DNA of 64,000 nucleotides from Pisaster brevispinus (Eukaryota > Echinodermata > Asteroidea > Forcipulatida > Asteriidae), in the NCBI GenBank assembly GCA_023634235.1, contig JAMKCF010000013.1, positions 6,671,827 to 6,735,826 on the forward strand. The letters are read 5' to 3'. Below the pieces are notes generated by a model that was not told the DNA's origin, searched no databases, and saw only the letters and a program-made list of their open reading frames with translations. Positions 47,871 through 60,950 of this stretch are shown piece after piece (the stretch's first letter is position 1; each line of letters opens with the position of its first letter). The position numbers were made by a program, and so were the translations under genes.

Positions 47871-48563
47871 TTAAAAAAAACAAAACAAAAAAAACAAAAA
47901 AAACCCTGGCAAATATTGGGCAATAACTGACGTTATAGAAAATTGTGAACAACCCCCCAAAACAAACAAACAAACACACCAACAAACAAACCCGGCAAAT
48001 AGTGGGCAACAACTATTATGTGACGATATAGAGAACAACAATTGTTTTTACCCTTACCGATGTGTGTTAGGCACTGAATGCTCATTATACTTTCCCGAGT
48101 TCTGTGAACAAACATCACTCGGGTGGGATTCGAACCCACATTAGAAATAGAAATGGAATGGAGAAGAAGCCGCAGTTTGTCTGTTTAAAGATCGGATTTG
48201 TATGCTTCATTATTGGTGGGAAGAGGAAATTATTCCCCTCCTCTTTTTAATGAAAAAAAAAATCGATTAATTTGACATCTGGCTTTTTCAATTTCGTTTG
48301 AAAATGAATGGTTCGTTTGATCAGCATTCAACAGTCATAAGGAAGAATTCAATATCAACAGTTTAGCATTCACTGGTCAAATAAGGTCTTTCAAATTCAT
48401 TAGGTCACAAAGATCATTCAAGTTCGCAAAAGCCAACAGCAAGAGGCTGAATTTAACTGACTTGTGAAAATGTATTCTTGAATGTCTATAAATGAAAATA
48501 GAATGCCTGAAACGATCCTGAGTGAGAAGAACGAATAAAATATAACCGATGATGAAACATTGG

Positions 48564-48680
48564 AAACGCGCAGATTTGTACGCACGGCGCACAGGATTGG
48601 CCAATGAAATACCTCCTTTTGAGCTAAAGAGCTAGGCGAGGGCGCCCTACTTAAATGACGTCACATGCATAAGGTGTATT
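48564..48680 (+). promoter_or_regulatory. Repeated CCAAT/CRE module, copy 1
   Basis: About 115 bp containing gcacaggattggccaatga, a ggcgagggcgccct block, a consensus CRE TGACGTCA (48656-48663) and atgcataagg. A same-orientation second copy is at 60951-61062. They lie about 0.8 kb upstream of the start and 1.1 kb downstream of the end of the cysteine-rich gene. It could be a promoter/enhancer module or a short mobile element. Confidence 0.4.
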
Positions 48681-49292
48681 GTACATGTAGCTTTAAAGAA
48701 ACCTAGTTTGAATAAATGAATGTATTTGAATGCGCGTTGATGAAAGCGAGTTTAGTTATGCCGAATTTGGCCGGGGTGACATAGTAAGAAATAACAATCA
48801 TTTCTATGTGTTTATTCGTTTGAATGCGGTACAGATTTCGACATTGGGAAGATTGGGGACATTGGGAAGATGACTAGCTGGGTTGTTCACATTCCGAGGG
48901 TGTGGACCGGAACACCCGTACGGAAGATGAATCGCTCTTCGCGGAAGTGTCAACAGTCCAACCTGCCAATATTAACTTTACAACTTTCAAAGAACACTGC
49001 GTTCATTTTCTACTCGTACACTTCTGTTTTATAAACCGAAAAAGGTGTGCCAAGAATGCGTTTAGCTTCTGATTGTGGCATATATATTTAAACGTGAAAG
49101 CTGTCTCAAGAGTTACAATAATTTATACAAGGGCCTGTTCATGTTTACACCTTTTGGACGCAACTCAACATTCTGTCGTATGCACCACTCCCTCTAAAAC
49201 TTTCTTCCATATTTGCATATTGCCGTACGTGTAGATTCAGTCAAGGATGTACATTAACATAAAGAGCGGAAGGGATTGCCAACTCGGCTACT

Positions 49293-49298
49293 GTATAT
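49293..49298 (+). promoter_or_regulatory. Candidate TATA box for the cysteine-rich membrane gene
   Basis: TATATA within ctgtatataggc, 188 bp before the ATG. An alternative A/T-rich box (tatatattta) is at 49081. Position-based inference only. Confidence 0.35.
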
Positions 49299-49485
49299 AG
49301 GCTTCAAAGACGCGCCATCTAGCATATTCGTAACCGGCAGATATTACTCACAACGCGTGAATCATCATCGGACAGCCTTTTACTATAATCATTGTACAGA
49401 GAGAGTCAACATCACACAACTTTTCGAAAAGTTTTCCACTCCAAAGAAGAAGCCATTTTGGAAAGTACACATCAAGCGTTTAATC

Positions 49486-52400
49486 ATGTTGCTTTACGTA
49501 TCGAGTTTAACTTTGCTACTGTTGTGCGCCGTCACCTGTCAAGACAGTGGGCCGGAGAAAGCGAGACTAGGTAGGCAACAGTCCCAAGCCGTGGTCGGTC
49601 AGGGGACAGGGCAAGATGCAGCCGGGGAAGGGGCGCCAAGGGAGTGTACAAACTACAAGCTTTCTATTGGCAAGTACACCAACTATTTCTACACATGCTG
49701 TGGGGAGCTGAAGGTTGACAACCCCTCGAGTGGGGTCGAGGTAGGCCCCCGATCAATATTCAGGCATTATAAAATACCAGCATATGCGTTTTTTTAAGTG
49801 AAGAAAAAAACCCCAGTTCCAACAAGTTGTGTGTGTAGCCTTTTTAGAATGATTTATAAGTTATTGGAACGAAACCAAGCAGGTTATTCCTATAAGTAAC
49901 CAGTTTTCCAAAACTATTCAGCTTCAGTAAAAAAAAAAAAAAAACACACACCACACACCAAACAGCAAGACAAGTTATTTAAAACTCTGTAGTTTCCTGG
50001 TTCCTAATCTACTTCAAAGCAGAAAATGAGTAAGCAGCAGGACAAATTCTTTTAAAAACAATCTACGCAGCAAAGTCAATGGTGTTGACACAAACCATTA
50101 TCTGTGACAGCTCACCGTGCCATGCCTCAAAACACGCGTGAAAGTTTGTCATTGGTTTAACGCGTAAACATTCCACATGATAAAGTTTTGTCAAACTTTA
50201 AACGTGATACGCCCGAAGAACAGAGAAGATCAAACACATTCAAAATTGCATTCTAATCTCATTGAAATGGACCCATCCTTACAATCGTTATTGTAACATG
50301 TAAACAATGTTTGAGTTCAACTTTAACTGCATCTTGACAGGATTTTACTCTGTATAATTTGTTGTGTTTCGAAATGACTGTACGCACAACTATTGGGTCT
50401 GCTGCGGAATACTTTTACGTAGTGCAGTCCTATTCGCAACAATGCAATACCAATTTTGTCTAGTAAAATTCTTCACTCATTGTGCTTCGGTAGAGCACAT
50501 TTTGTTTAAAATATGGTTTAAACAACTGTTGTTTAATTTTTACCAGTTTGTTTTTGCGTCTAGCTGTTGGTTAAACAAATAAGTAACACAAAAACAGAGT
50601 TACCATTTTGTTTCACTTCAACAATTGCCAGTGATCTCATCATATTTTGCACAGCATTGGGTTGTTCACGAAGCTATATTCTGATATTAATCTTCATGTA
50701 TATTCTCACACTAGTATACTAAAAACAAAGATCTTTCCAATCACAACGAATCAAAAACAGAATCAATGATGGTGGCCTAAGTCGATTTGATGGTAATTAT
50801 TGAGCTTTCAGACAGGCCTACCACAGACTAAGATTAACAAAACAACTCTGCATTATGAAATAGTCAGTGAGATTAAGGAGTCCGTACAATTCTTTCTATA
50901 CAAATAGAGGGTGATCTTGCACAGTCAGCATTTCAAAAATCATATTCCTATTTTTCTGGATACAAATTGGAAAGAGATGTATTGTATGTCTTGCATACTT
51001 CTGAGTTAAAAAAAAAAAAGTTTGTTTATTACTGTACCTTTTTGGTTTTGTAATTGTTATTCTGTTACCTGCTTCCTCGTGCAGTTTTGTGAACTTTAAT
51101 GTTTTTATTCTCTGTATGCATCCGCCATTCGGCTTTTTGGCCGCCATGTTTGCATTTTTAATAAACCAAAAATAATAATAATTTCGAAATAAAAAGCGTA
51201 TAATATATGTTTAGATATCAACGTAAACATGAATTCGCAGGCATTTTTACCATGGGAAATTCCCGATATATACAAACTTTGGATTATATGGTAGAATCAA
51301 CAGAATTTTCCCCTTGTGATCCGTAGGAAATGGTGGCAAACTGGGACTGTAACCCCAAACGAATTGGATGGGCGACATTCAACGAGACGGCGCGGTACAA
51401 CTGCAACAGCGTAACAGGTCAAAAGAAAGCTAGAGATATGTAAGTTCAGAGTGCACTTTGTAAATACTTCCGGGTCAGACTCGACCCAATCCGGGTCCTG
51501 TGGAGCATGACCCATTGCCGGGTCAATAGGACCCGGAGTCTGTGTCCCAGAATCCGAGTTAAAAGTGCCATTTAAAAACCTTTTTCCTGGTCAGTCTGAC
51601 CCCCAAAAAGGTCAGCCCCCTGATGGGAACCGTGGAATTTGGGTCAATATTTGACCCGGAAGTTTTTTAGAGTATAAATTAATATCACAAACATTTGACT
51701 TCAAATAAAACAGGCAGGGATTACCAACTGTTTTATGTCCAGATGATTATCAAGAACCAAGCAAGTTTTTCCTGCAAATGGTTTTGCCCGATTGAAAAAT
51801 GGTCATGTGAAATACGGGATTTGGGAACTTTTGTTCTCCAAAAGAATAAGATTATAAATCACAGAATTTCGTTTTGAAAAACAAGCACAGAACCGTCTGT
51901 AGATCATTTGTATGTGAAGTGTCGGTACACTGCCAGATAAATAAATCACTGTAAATATAAACATGTCAACTTGTACAAGTTTTACTGACGAAACATCATT
52001 ACGTATTCCTTAATTATATAATGAGCGTTAAATCATGGCCGTAGACTGCGGTGGTGTAAGGTCACACCACATCAGCCAAAATTAAAGTCGCATGGCCCGA
52101 TTTTCACCAAAAGGACTTGTTTGCTTGTTTATAATTATTTTTCTCTGAGCACATTTTGACAGATGATGCTGTTTCAAAACATCCACTGGGGGGGGCTTAT
52201 GTCACGGAAAACGTTCACAAAAGCCACGGACAATGTTTGATGGCTGATGGAAGCGAGACAATGTTGGGTTCCAAACAATAATCCATGTTTAGATTTTAAC
52301 TAACTAGCCTACCACTAACTATTGGCAATCTCTGAAATAAAAACTGTTTTCGAGTCTATGAAAATAGCTATTTCAAATTTGAATCTAAATTATCGGGGGT

Positions 52401-55400
52401 CAAATCGGCCAAAACTCTGAGCCAGATCTTGAAATCATAGAGATAAGCCAAGATTAGAATTTATCTGCTTCATCAGCGAATACAAAAATCATGGAGACGA
52501 AATGAACTGAAAGCGTCACAGCGCTGTACACATGCACGATCAACAGTCAGCGGGACTTGAATATCACTAGTGCAGCAGTCTTACTGTACCTGTGCACAGT
52601 AGCTGTCATATGACAATCTTGTAATAGGCGTCGCTTCCGATCTGTCAGCTTAAAATACTCCCAAATGAATGAGTTCCTCCCTAAAGCAAGACGGCTATAT
52701 AACGAAGACCTGATCTATTTAAAGGGTGTCTACAACATTCGTAAGATTTGGAAATAAAAGTATTCTCGGATTTGCACGAAATTCACATGGTATAAAGACA
52801 GTCATGGTGGAAATGCTCGTTGAAATTGTTTTGCTTGAAATGCTATAGTGTGTATCAATAGCGTAGTGATTGGAATTATGAATTTGCTAGTTTTGATCTC
52901 GCGAGTCCAAAACTCGACGTTTGAAAAGAGTGAAAACATAAAACGTTTGTTCCCCCTCACTTTATCCTTGTGACTCTGTGAGCCGGTTGAGGTAAAACTT
53001 TCATAAGTTTGTATGTATATGTTGGTTCACATTAAGTGCGGATACTTGTCTTTTGACAAGTGGATTTAGGAAAAAGATTGATAAATTCAGCCCAAGTCTC
53101 CGTAGTTTTCAATCAGCACAACCACCAGACTCTGAAAATATCATCAAACGAACCTTTGAAAAAAATAAAATAAGAATAAACGGTTGATGTTTACTTTGTG
53201 AGTTTGTGCACGTTCATTATCCCTATTTCGATTGCTGTGACCGAAATGAGCAACGGGTATTTAAATGTGTATTCATTATATTTCTAGGCTTTAAAGTATT
53301 TCAAAGCAGTCCTTCCCCTTCCTCCTTTCTCAAAGGAACTGTATAAACTTTACAACACATGGGCTTCCAGAATGAAACTATAGGTTTCAAATCCTGTATT
53401 TTACCACTGTGCCTCCCAAGCGAGCCTTGTGAACAGATTGTACATGTAGTAACCGCTGGGGGTCACACACAGGTCGGTCTTCGGTTAATTCGTTTAGTCT
53501 TGTGTCAGACTGCCGTTCGAACAAAACAGAACAGCAACAAACAAACCGGTCATGCACAGATGAATCATACAGTTGCGAATTTAAGAGTCAACGGTACTTC
53601 ATTGTTCTGACATCTAAAACTGATCAAATCTCTTGGACCCGTGTGTTTTTAAGTATTGTACTTCAATTTTTGAACGATTTTGCACAAAATATCAATTTTT
53701 GTCTGTCGTGGCGTTTAAGTCCCTAAGTATTTTTAAATAAAAAAATAAATAAAACTTTATATTCAATTGTACCTAGATCCACAAATTAACAATCAAGTCA
53801 TCCAGTCAATGTTATAATTATAGTTTATAACAAAGCTCATAATTTTGCAAATGAAAAAAAAAACCTCAAAACTAACAAGAAAGAATATCAATTAAGACAG
53901 AGCAGACAGTACCACAAAACTCTTTCAAAATTGCAATAATTTGTTTGAACATACACAGACTTGTGTAGACAAAAGAAAGGAACATCAACAATTATTTTAA
54001 TGCGTTGGTCTTAAGTTTTATACTTGGGTATAAACGGGAGGGATCCAAAATCAGCTGATATTGAACTTAGCTTGAGATTGCGGTGACGTCACAGGAAATA
54101 TTTCGTCAGTGTCCTTTGGTATCCGGCCAAGAAAAATGCCACTGAAGGCAAAACAACAGTGAAGTATAGTGCACCAACACGCTCAGTGCTGGACCCACAG
54201 TGACCCCGCCTTAAAACTGACAAAAAAGGGATCGCCATCGAAGCAAACGTTTGGTGCCGTTTGCTATACCAAAATAGAGCCACATTAAAATGTGTACACC
54301 CCGAAGTAGTATGCAAATTGCAATGGTGATCGAACGGCTTGTAGCCGTTCCTTAAAATATTCAAACATTCCGTCAACCTTATCAACATTTTACCAACGAA
54401 GATAACAATGAATACTATTAACTAAAAAACAACTTAATTATAGTTGGTACCCCAACCAAAGATATTGACAATAGGGAGACCGATAACACTAGATAGCTCA
54501 GTTGGTAGAGCGCCGACACGTTATACCGGAGGTTGTTGGTTCAAATCCCGCTGGTCAATTTGTCTTTTTTAAAACCCAAATCATAAAAAAAACCTTGTTC
54601 GACCCTTTTATTTCTACCAAGGTGCTTTAAGCCTTAGATCCAACTGCAAAGGGCTGCTAAGCAGCGAATTTTCTGCAGAGCAAAAATAAGCGGAATACCC
54701 AAATCAAAGACTGTACATGATCTTGTATTTTGTCTATTTTTGCTAAGCATTGTTTCTCTGTTTAGCAAATGAATGTCCTTAGCGGCTCCATAACAATTGG
54801 GACCCGTGGCCAATGTCATAAGGAATATTCCAGCTTACACAAATTTCATGGCAAAAACAGGCTACAACCAAGCAGGATAAGACATGTTTACTTACAGGCT
54901 GCTTTTGACTGATCCCCAACTAATTATTGTTTAGAAATAGAAATTTGGCTTATTTTTACAGGTGTGTTTTTGCTTAAACTTTTCTTGTGTAATTTTCGAA
55001 CTGAAATTGTTATTGTTATACGCCCTCGTACAGGCTGGTCCTGGAGAGAGCGCAATACAAATTCAATAGATTATTAGTATTATGACTACTGCATTCAAGT
55101 AATTCTCTAATAATCATTCTCATTTTGGGCAGCAGCTCTTGAAGTTTTAGCCTTGACTGTTTGCCAATAACTGGCTTCCTGAACCAAGCTCATCGGAACT
55201 TTCCTTCGTAAAACATCTACCTATTAAAATACTCTCCCACTGAGCAAAACCAGTAGTTGTGAAACAGATACATCCCAACTGATGATAGAAACAGCCATGA
55301 TAGTTTGTCTCCCATGCATTTGTTGTTTTGACCCGCCGGATAGTTTTGCACCAATGACCGTCCATCCGATCTGTACTTGTTGAACCTTGTTCATGATAGT

Positions 55401-58400
55401 CTCTCTACACACACGTCCTTGAGGTCACACATTGTCCAACAATATCCGTTGTGTTTTCCCGTCTCGTCTCACCCCCCCCCCCCCCCGCCCGATTGAGATT
55501 AAAGATGTCTTGTCAACGTTGATAAAACGATATAATTTACATGGATATAATCTATTGGTGACTTGCTCTATATTCCGGCACCCCTTAATTGTTCAGACAA
55601 CCCCAAGGTTCGGAAAAACGCCTCGGGGTTTACACGCTAGGGTTAGGGTTAAATTTAAAGTTTTAGGGTCCGAAATATTATTTCAAGGGAACTAAATATT
55701 ATTTCGAGGGAAGGATATATATTATTTCGATGGAATGAAAAGTATATATGTATATATATATTTTTTAACCTTCTATTTTCCCTTTACCTGTCCCTGGTAA
55801 GGACTCTGTAAAGTATGACATAGCCGTATACAATAAGATATCGCAGGGCATATTGTACTTATAAAGTATTATAAGCATGGTTGCCCTCAACCTCTTCCCC
55901 AGGGTGTGTCGAGCAGAACGAGGTTGACTGCTCTCTCACCCTGGTATTGGAACATTTGCATATCCAACAATTTTGGATACGTATGCAAATTAGAATAGTC
56001 TGGCTGCATATCGAAATTCACATCTTCGCCATAGTCTCGTGGTCCGGTACCAGATTTAGTAGCTTGTATGTATTGGAAACATGTACATGTGCTAATGTAA
56101 TGTTGTTGTCCAATCGGGGTCCAAGTGAGGAGTTTCCATCCCAGGGTTTACTATTTACAAACATGGTTGGAAATAAAGTAAACCATGGGGACGAGGTTGG
56201 GTTGCCCTCGTAAACATTGCTCGCAAAATATTCACAACAGTATTTGTTTTAATGGCTTATTGGTTTATCTATTGCCATTTAGGCCTATGTACAAAAGTGT
56301 ACGATAGAAAGTGATTTGGTTCGTGCAAAGACGTTGAGAATACATTACTTTCGTGTGTTGTGTAAGTCACGTAAAAGAAAACCAGTGACACTTATCGCAA
56401 AGAGAAGGGGTTTGCCTTGGTGTTTCTGCCAGTGGCTGCTGAATGCGCCGCAGCACCTGGTAAACCATTGCATGGTGCTACATAAATGGGTCTCAAAAAT
56501 TCAATGGCTTAAAAAACCTATCTTAAAAATATATAATGAAAAAGCGCTCTTTAGACGCCCGTAGAAAGCGCTGTTAAAAATAATTATTGTTGTTCGCTGT
56601 CCCTTTACACAGGGCCAACATAAGCATTTGGGTTAAAAACAGGCAATTTGTATGCAATTACTTTAACCACTACCTCAAATTATTTCCAAATTCTAAAGAG
56701 CTTCTTTGGTTGAAGGTTGAATAAAAAAACAAAATAACTGTGGAAACTTTCAGCGACTTGATCTGTAAATAAGTGGGCTGTATAGTCTGGAGTAATCCAA
56801 ATGTGGTAGGAAACACAAACTAGACTTAGTGGACAAGGTGGGCTAATAAGGTCTGCGGTAAAAAAAAAATGCCGAATAGTAAAACAATAAAATGTGGTTG
56901 ACATGTTTGTCTTTGTATAAAGAAATGACCATAATTGGGTGTTTTGGGGCTACAGACCGCGGAACGGTACTCGGGGGATATTAAAACATGATTTAGTCCA
57001 ACTGCGGTTCAACCTGAAACATACTAACAGCGACAAAATCGAACTTATGATTAAAAACACTGAATCATACATGAAGAATTACATATCATGGTAGTCGTAC
57101 TTTTCAGTCGAGCACCAAGTACTGCCGAGTACTAGGGTGGCTGAGTAGTACTCGAGTACGAGTACTTGGGCCACCGAGTGTGAGTACAAGTGCCCGAGTA
57201 CCGAGTATTCTGATGGTCCAAATACCAAGTCACAAATTATAACCACTGCAATGAATCTTCCTTCAATTTAATTGACAAAAGCAAAAAAAAAAAAATAATA
57301 ATCAATAAAAATAAAATAAACACCCCAATAAACAAAAACCCCAACACCCCAACACCCCCAACAAACAAACTAACAACCCAATAAACAACACACCAACACC
57401 CCAACGAAACAAAACAGGCGCACACAGCTATTTGAGATCTCTATAGACAAAAGAAGAAACTTCATTAAAAAATAAATACATTGAATTTAAATACAATTAA
57501 AGTAATGTCACACAAAATATGACGCGATGGAAAGGGTGGGTTTGAGTCTGCAAAGTTTTGCATCGTCAAAATGATGAAATCAACGAAAACACAAGGTATG
57601 AGAATTTTCCGAGTCATTCACCACACGCTAATTGCTTTTACTGATTGTGTGTGGGTGTTTTTTCTTCTCTTCGCCAGATGTAACGACCGATGGGGTTGGT
57701 TGGCTGCCGAGGACTGCTGGGCATGGACGGCCTGCTTCGCAGGTGTGTGCATGAAGGAGGAAGAGGATCCTGGGTAAGCATTGTTATCTAAACGTGTACG
57801 TTTTCCCTGTTCGCAAACGCAAACATTTTCGGGAAAATCCTGAGCAACCAAAGCTTGCTCTCAAGTTTTGTTTGTACAATCTTACTCTAACGTTTCGGCG
57901 CTGGTTTTCACCCGACTTTGAAAAAACAACAAAGTTTGTATGGGGGTGTAGGAAGGTCAATCCGGGTTACCTTCGAATCATTACGCAAGCGTAAACAAGT
58001 GCCTATAACAATGGATGACAATGCTATTTAATGTTTCTAATTAAAGATGCCACTAACTTCCTGAAACTATCATAAATACCTTTAAACACATAATAAATAA
58101 AACCCATTTTCAAGGAAGGAGAACACATGATACCCTTGTGAACAAAACAACTGCATCCTTCAAGGATATACACATCAAACATAAAAACAAAACAAAACAA
58201 AACAAACAATACAAAACAAAACAAACAATACAAAACAAAACAAAACACATATAGGGAACCCGGGTGTAAATAACGAAAATGCCAGTTCATGATGACCAGT
58301 TTCTGGTGTACCGATACCAATAATTGAGGTTATTATTTCGAGGGTTAGTTATTTCTTGGGCCACATGAAGTGCGGATACTGGTTTTTGACAACTCACCAT

Positions 58401-59807
58401 GTTGTCCGCGTGTTTTAAACTTTTAAAAAGGTTTTGTTGGACAAACCTTTTACACGAGGTTTCATTCACGCTCTGAGATACTGGTTATTAATTGGCAATG
58501 TCTGCATCAACAGCACAAGTACGCCGTCATTTTGTGACTATATGAAACTAAGTTCAGCTAGCAGCAAGGATGGGCCTTTTCAAGCAATTGTACCGCTCTC
58601 TCTCTCCAAGGCAGACAAAATAAACACGATCACAAACTTGAAACTAAGTCTGTCCCCCTTCAGGCCAGTGGGTAAAAAAACTAATACTGCAATTTAGTTT
58701 GTTAACAGTGTTGTAAATAAGGGACTATAAGAGTGAAATTTGGACCATAACTCAGCTCAGAAAACATTTAAAGACACGGTACAGAATCGAGACCACAAAA
58801 TTGCTAGAATCAATTTGAAAGCTCACTGATGATGAAGCCCACAACACCCTATTCTTCCACAGAAATATTTCCGTCAAACAAAAAATCTTCTAGCGTCTAG
58901 TAAATAGTATATAAAGAGCCCCAAATTATTGCTCATAAACGGGCAAAAAATCACTGACAACCATAAACCGTTTTATCGATGATTTCACAGAAATGTCACC
59001 ATAGAATTTGAGTTTAATTTGGGGTAATCAGGTTGACTTAGTTTATTTTCCTACTCTGAACTTATATGAGCCCTGGGTCGAATCCCACCTCAGACCAGAG
59101 CCTTGCATGTGGGTTGGGTTTTCAGTCCATACCCGTGCCCAATTTCATAGATCTAAACACTAAAAGTAGCTAAACACAACAAAACTATGCTTACCAGAAT
59201 AAAGTTACCAGCCAAACTAAAATGTCACATGTGAAATTTTTGACTGGTATCCTGCTCATTTCTTCTGAGCAGAATATTGTTGAGCGTTGTTTTTTCTGCT
59301 TAAGCAACTACATGTATATGAAATTGGACCCTGATTGCCGGTAGGGTTGTTTATGGTGTTGTTGGAAACTAGAGGTGGGCAATATATTTACTCTTTCAAA
59401 ATTTGTAATAATATCCATTTTAAAATTTATGTTAATGTACGTCTTGTAGGTACCTATCGGAAGGGTTTTGCGGTGACGGACGTTGCGACACGACCGAGAG
59501 TACCGACTCATGTCCCTCCGACTGTTGCCCCGAAAAGAACCCGGACGAGTGCCTGATGCGAAACAGCACGTGCACCCCAGCGTGCTGCTCGGAGACCACG
59601 TGCTGCGCCAGCTCCACCGCAGAAGTGTTCAACACCTTTTGGATCATTGTATTCAGCATCATCGGCGGAGTATTTCTGCTCATCAATGTCTGCTGTTGCT
59701 GCTGCTGCTGGTGTTGCTTCAAGGGATGCAAGAACGTTAGGAGGAAGGAGAAACATCCGCCTAGGGTAGACAGGCAAGACACAACTATGACTGTGCTATC
59801 CATGTAA
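49486..59807 (+). CDS. Cysteine-rich type I membrane protein, four exons, family unknown
   Basis: Exons 49486-49740, 51327-51439, 57678-57773 and 59450-59807 total 822 nt (273 residues plus TAA). All introns start GT (gtaggc, gtaagt, gtaagc, the last two strong) and end AG. Intron phases 0, 2 and 2 match exactly, which alternative single frames would not. Signal peptide 1-18 (LLLLCAVTC), then a Gln/Gly-rich linker. Next is a 20-cysteine ectodomain (Cys54-207) with aromatic-rich parts (YTNYFYTCCG, WGWLAAEDCWAWTAC) and CGDGRCD...CPSDCC at 162-181. N-glycosylation sites are at Asn104 and Asn193. One transmembrane helix (~217-235) is followed by nine cysteines in 13 residues (CCCCCCWCCF), likely palmitoylated, and a short basic tail. 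The ATG at 49486 was chosen because the signal peptide starts there; the same frame is open upstream to 49276. It suggests a lipid-raft-anchored receptor or adhesion protein, but I recognise no family. Confidence 0.85.
51452..51676. mobile_element. MITE with GGGTCA repeats, copy 2 (intron 2)
   Basis: Begins about 12 bp after the exon 2 donor (51440). Inner ends acttccgggtcag / ttgacccggaagt, with the outer right end agagtata. GGGTCA/TGACCC fills the interior, as in the copy at 1230-1502. Confidence 0.65.
52785..53060. repeat. Dispersed repeat in intron 2
   Basis: Shares ttggttcacattaagtgcgg and flanking phrases with 35730-35770 and 58365-58395, and an inverted ctatcatgg-type block with 41155-41175. 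Non-coding. Confidence 0.45.
53061..54483. other. Intron 2 of the cysteine-rich gene, no further feature
   Basis: Open frames near 53359-53726 lack domain patterns and suitable splice phasing. Confidence 0.4.
54484..54590 (+). mobile_element. tRNA-derived SINE, second family
   Basis: Contains tagctcagttggtagagcgc and gttggttcaaatcccgc, then a tail gtcaatttgtcttttt. A and B boxes are good. The acceptor stem does not close, and the tail matches the SINE at 40183-40290 and the arms of 41966-42090. Confidence 0.65.
54635..54806. mobile_element. MITE of the 'CTTAGCAG' family, copy 2
   Basis: Ends tagatccaactgcaaaggg and ggctccataacaattgggac; inner ttttgctaagc and gctgctaagcag. Diverged. Confidence 0.5.
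55432..56319. other. Intron 2, simple repeats
   Basis: Poly-C at 55471-55486. Three related phrases 'atattatttc.agggaa' at 55674-55733. A two-unit 'ttagggttaggg'-like phrase at about 55639 is too short to be telomeric. No gene. Confidence 0.45.
56320..56575 (+). mobile_element. SINE body, head truncated
   Basis: Matches the body of 39829-40160: agagaaggggtttgcc, tggtgtttctgccagtggctg, cgccgcagcacctggtaaac. Lacks the tRNA-like head. Confidence 0.65.
57097..57225. repeat. GAGTAC cluster
   Basis: About ten GAGTAC/GTACTC motifs in 130 bp (agtactcgagtacgagtact). Resembles subterminal repeats of a hAT-like element, but ends and target duplication were not found. Confidence 0.45.
58180..58250. repeat. 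(AAAAC)n microsatellite
   Basis: Repeated aaaac with aaacaatac interruptions, in intron 3 of the cysteine-rich gene. Confidence 0.9.
59138..59332. mobile_element. MITE of the 'CTTAGCAG' family, copy 3 (intron 3)
   Basis: Ends gcccaatttcatagatc and ...atatgaaattggaccc; inner atgcttaccagaataaagtt and ctgagcagaat. It ends about 115 bp before exon 4. Confidence 0.6.
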
Positions 59808-60419
59808 CGCTTATTAGTGTACGACCACTACAGTCATGACGGCATATGACGTTGATTTTATCGAGTCGCCATCTTTTTTTAAAACTGAGGGCCCAATAAC
59901 TGATACGGTGGACCGATGTGAAGAAACATTTGAAAATCTCGCGTAAAACCAAGGCGGGAAAAGACATCGCAGGCCTCTGTGCACAAGCACATAACTACGT
60001 GATTCGATCCAGAGCATTGTTTGATGTTCTTGTTTGTTGCAATATACCTTTAATTGGAGACGATGCCCTCTTGGTTGGTCCCCATTCACAGCAATGCAAC
60101 CCAACCGAGGCAGTGAGGGGAATACAGTCAGGTACCTCCTCGATTTAATGTCGGTATTCATCGATTACTACTGTACACAGGGTACATTATAGCAATGTTG
60201 GCAGCATCAACATACTAAAAGATGCATTTATCCGTTCACACAGACAAACTGCATGCACAAATACAAGTATAACCCCTAGAATAATCACCCATGTTACTTT
60301 ACATATCACCGTAAATTAGGCTAACACAATACATAATTGTTTAAGGCAAAGGTTACAGCAGAACATGTTAAATCTCATAGCGACTTGTCCGGGTATACTT
60401 AAGTGATGTGACCCTACGT
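59808..60419. other. 3' flank of the cysteine-rich gene
   Basis: Should contain the 3' UTR. No AATAAA close to the stop was found. No other gene. Confidence 0.4.
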
Positions 60420-60625
60420 CAGGGTCAAACTTCATAGAGCTGCTCAAGAACAACAACAAAATCGCGAAGCACAACCAAAATTATGCTGACCAGATTAAGG
60501 TTACCAACCAAAAGACCACGTCACATGTACAAGCTGTGACTGGTATCCTGTCTGTTTTTGCTTAGCAGAAAGGTTTTAAGCAATAATTTCTTCTTCTTAA
60601 GCAGCTCTATGAAACTGGGTACAGA
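60420..60625. mobile_element. MITE of the 'CTTAGCAG' family, copy 4
   Basis: Ends agggtcaaacttcatagagc and gcagctctatgaaactgggt; inner ttatgctgaccagattaaggt and tgcttagcagaaag. Confidence 0.65.
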
Positions 60626-60950
60626 CCTTTCACTATACAGGCGTGCATAACCTGGACAGTTATTTAGGCCTAGGTATTGTAATTTAGACATCTTCCAAGA
60701 GGGACTCTGCATAATTTTCGAGTGACGACTGAGCCACCACGACAACAGCAACAGTTACAAACTTAGTATTAAAAAAAAAAAAAAAAAAAACAAAAAACAC
60801 CCCACCAAAAACAAGGTGAATTTCTTTTACAAATTGGGAATCCCTAAGCAAATATAATTGAAAGAGTCGTCATGAATAAATGACTCAATAGAACTTATGC
60901 ATCGACGTCACCCATTGACGTCTTAGAGGTAAAAGGTTGACGAAACGATA

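Noticed and set aside
54484..54555. Possible tRNA gene (also 40205-40285 minus)
   Set aside because: Good A and B boxes, but acceptor stems do not pair and SINE tails follow.
55636..55652. Telomere-like ttaggg repeats
   Set aside because: Only about two units; chance or minor repeat.
49673..57678. Alternative splice from 49673 directly to 57678 in the cysteine-rich gene
   Set aside because: Phase would fit, but it uses a weak donor and discards a Cys-rich stretch. The exon at 51327-51439 with a gtaagt donor gives a better model.
59432..59803. Minus-strand 123-residue frame over exon 4 of the cysteine-rich gene
   Set aside because: Antisense shadow; the plus frame has signal, transmembrane and splice-phase support.
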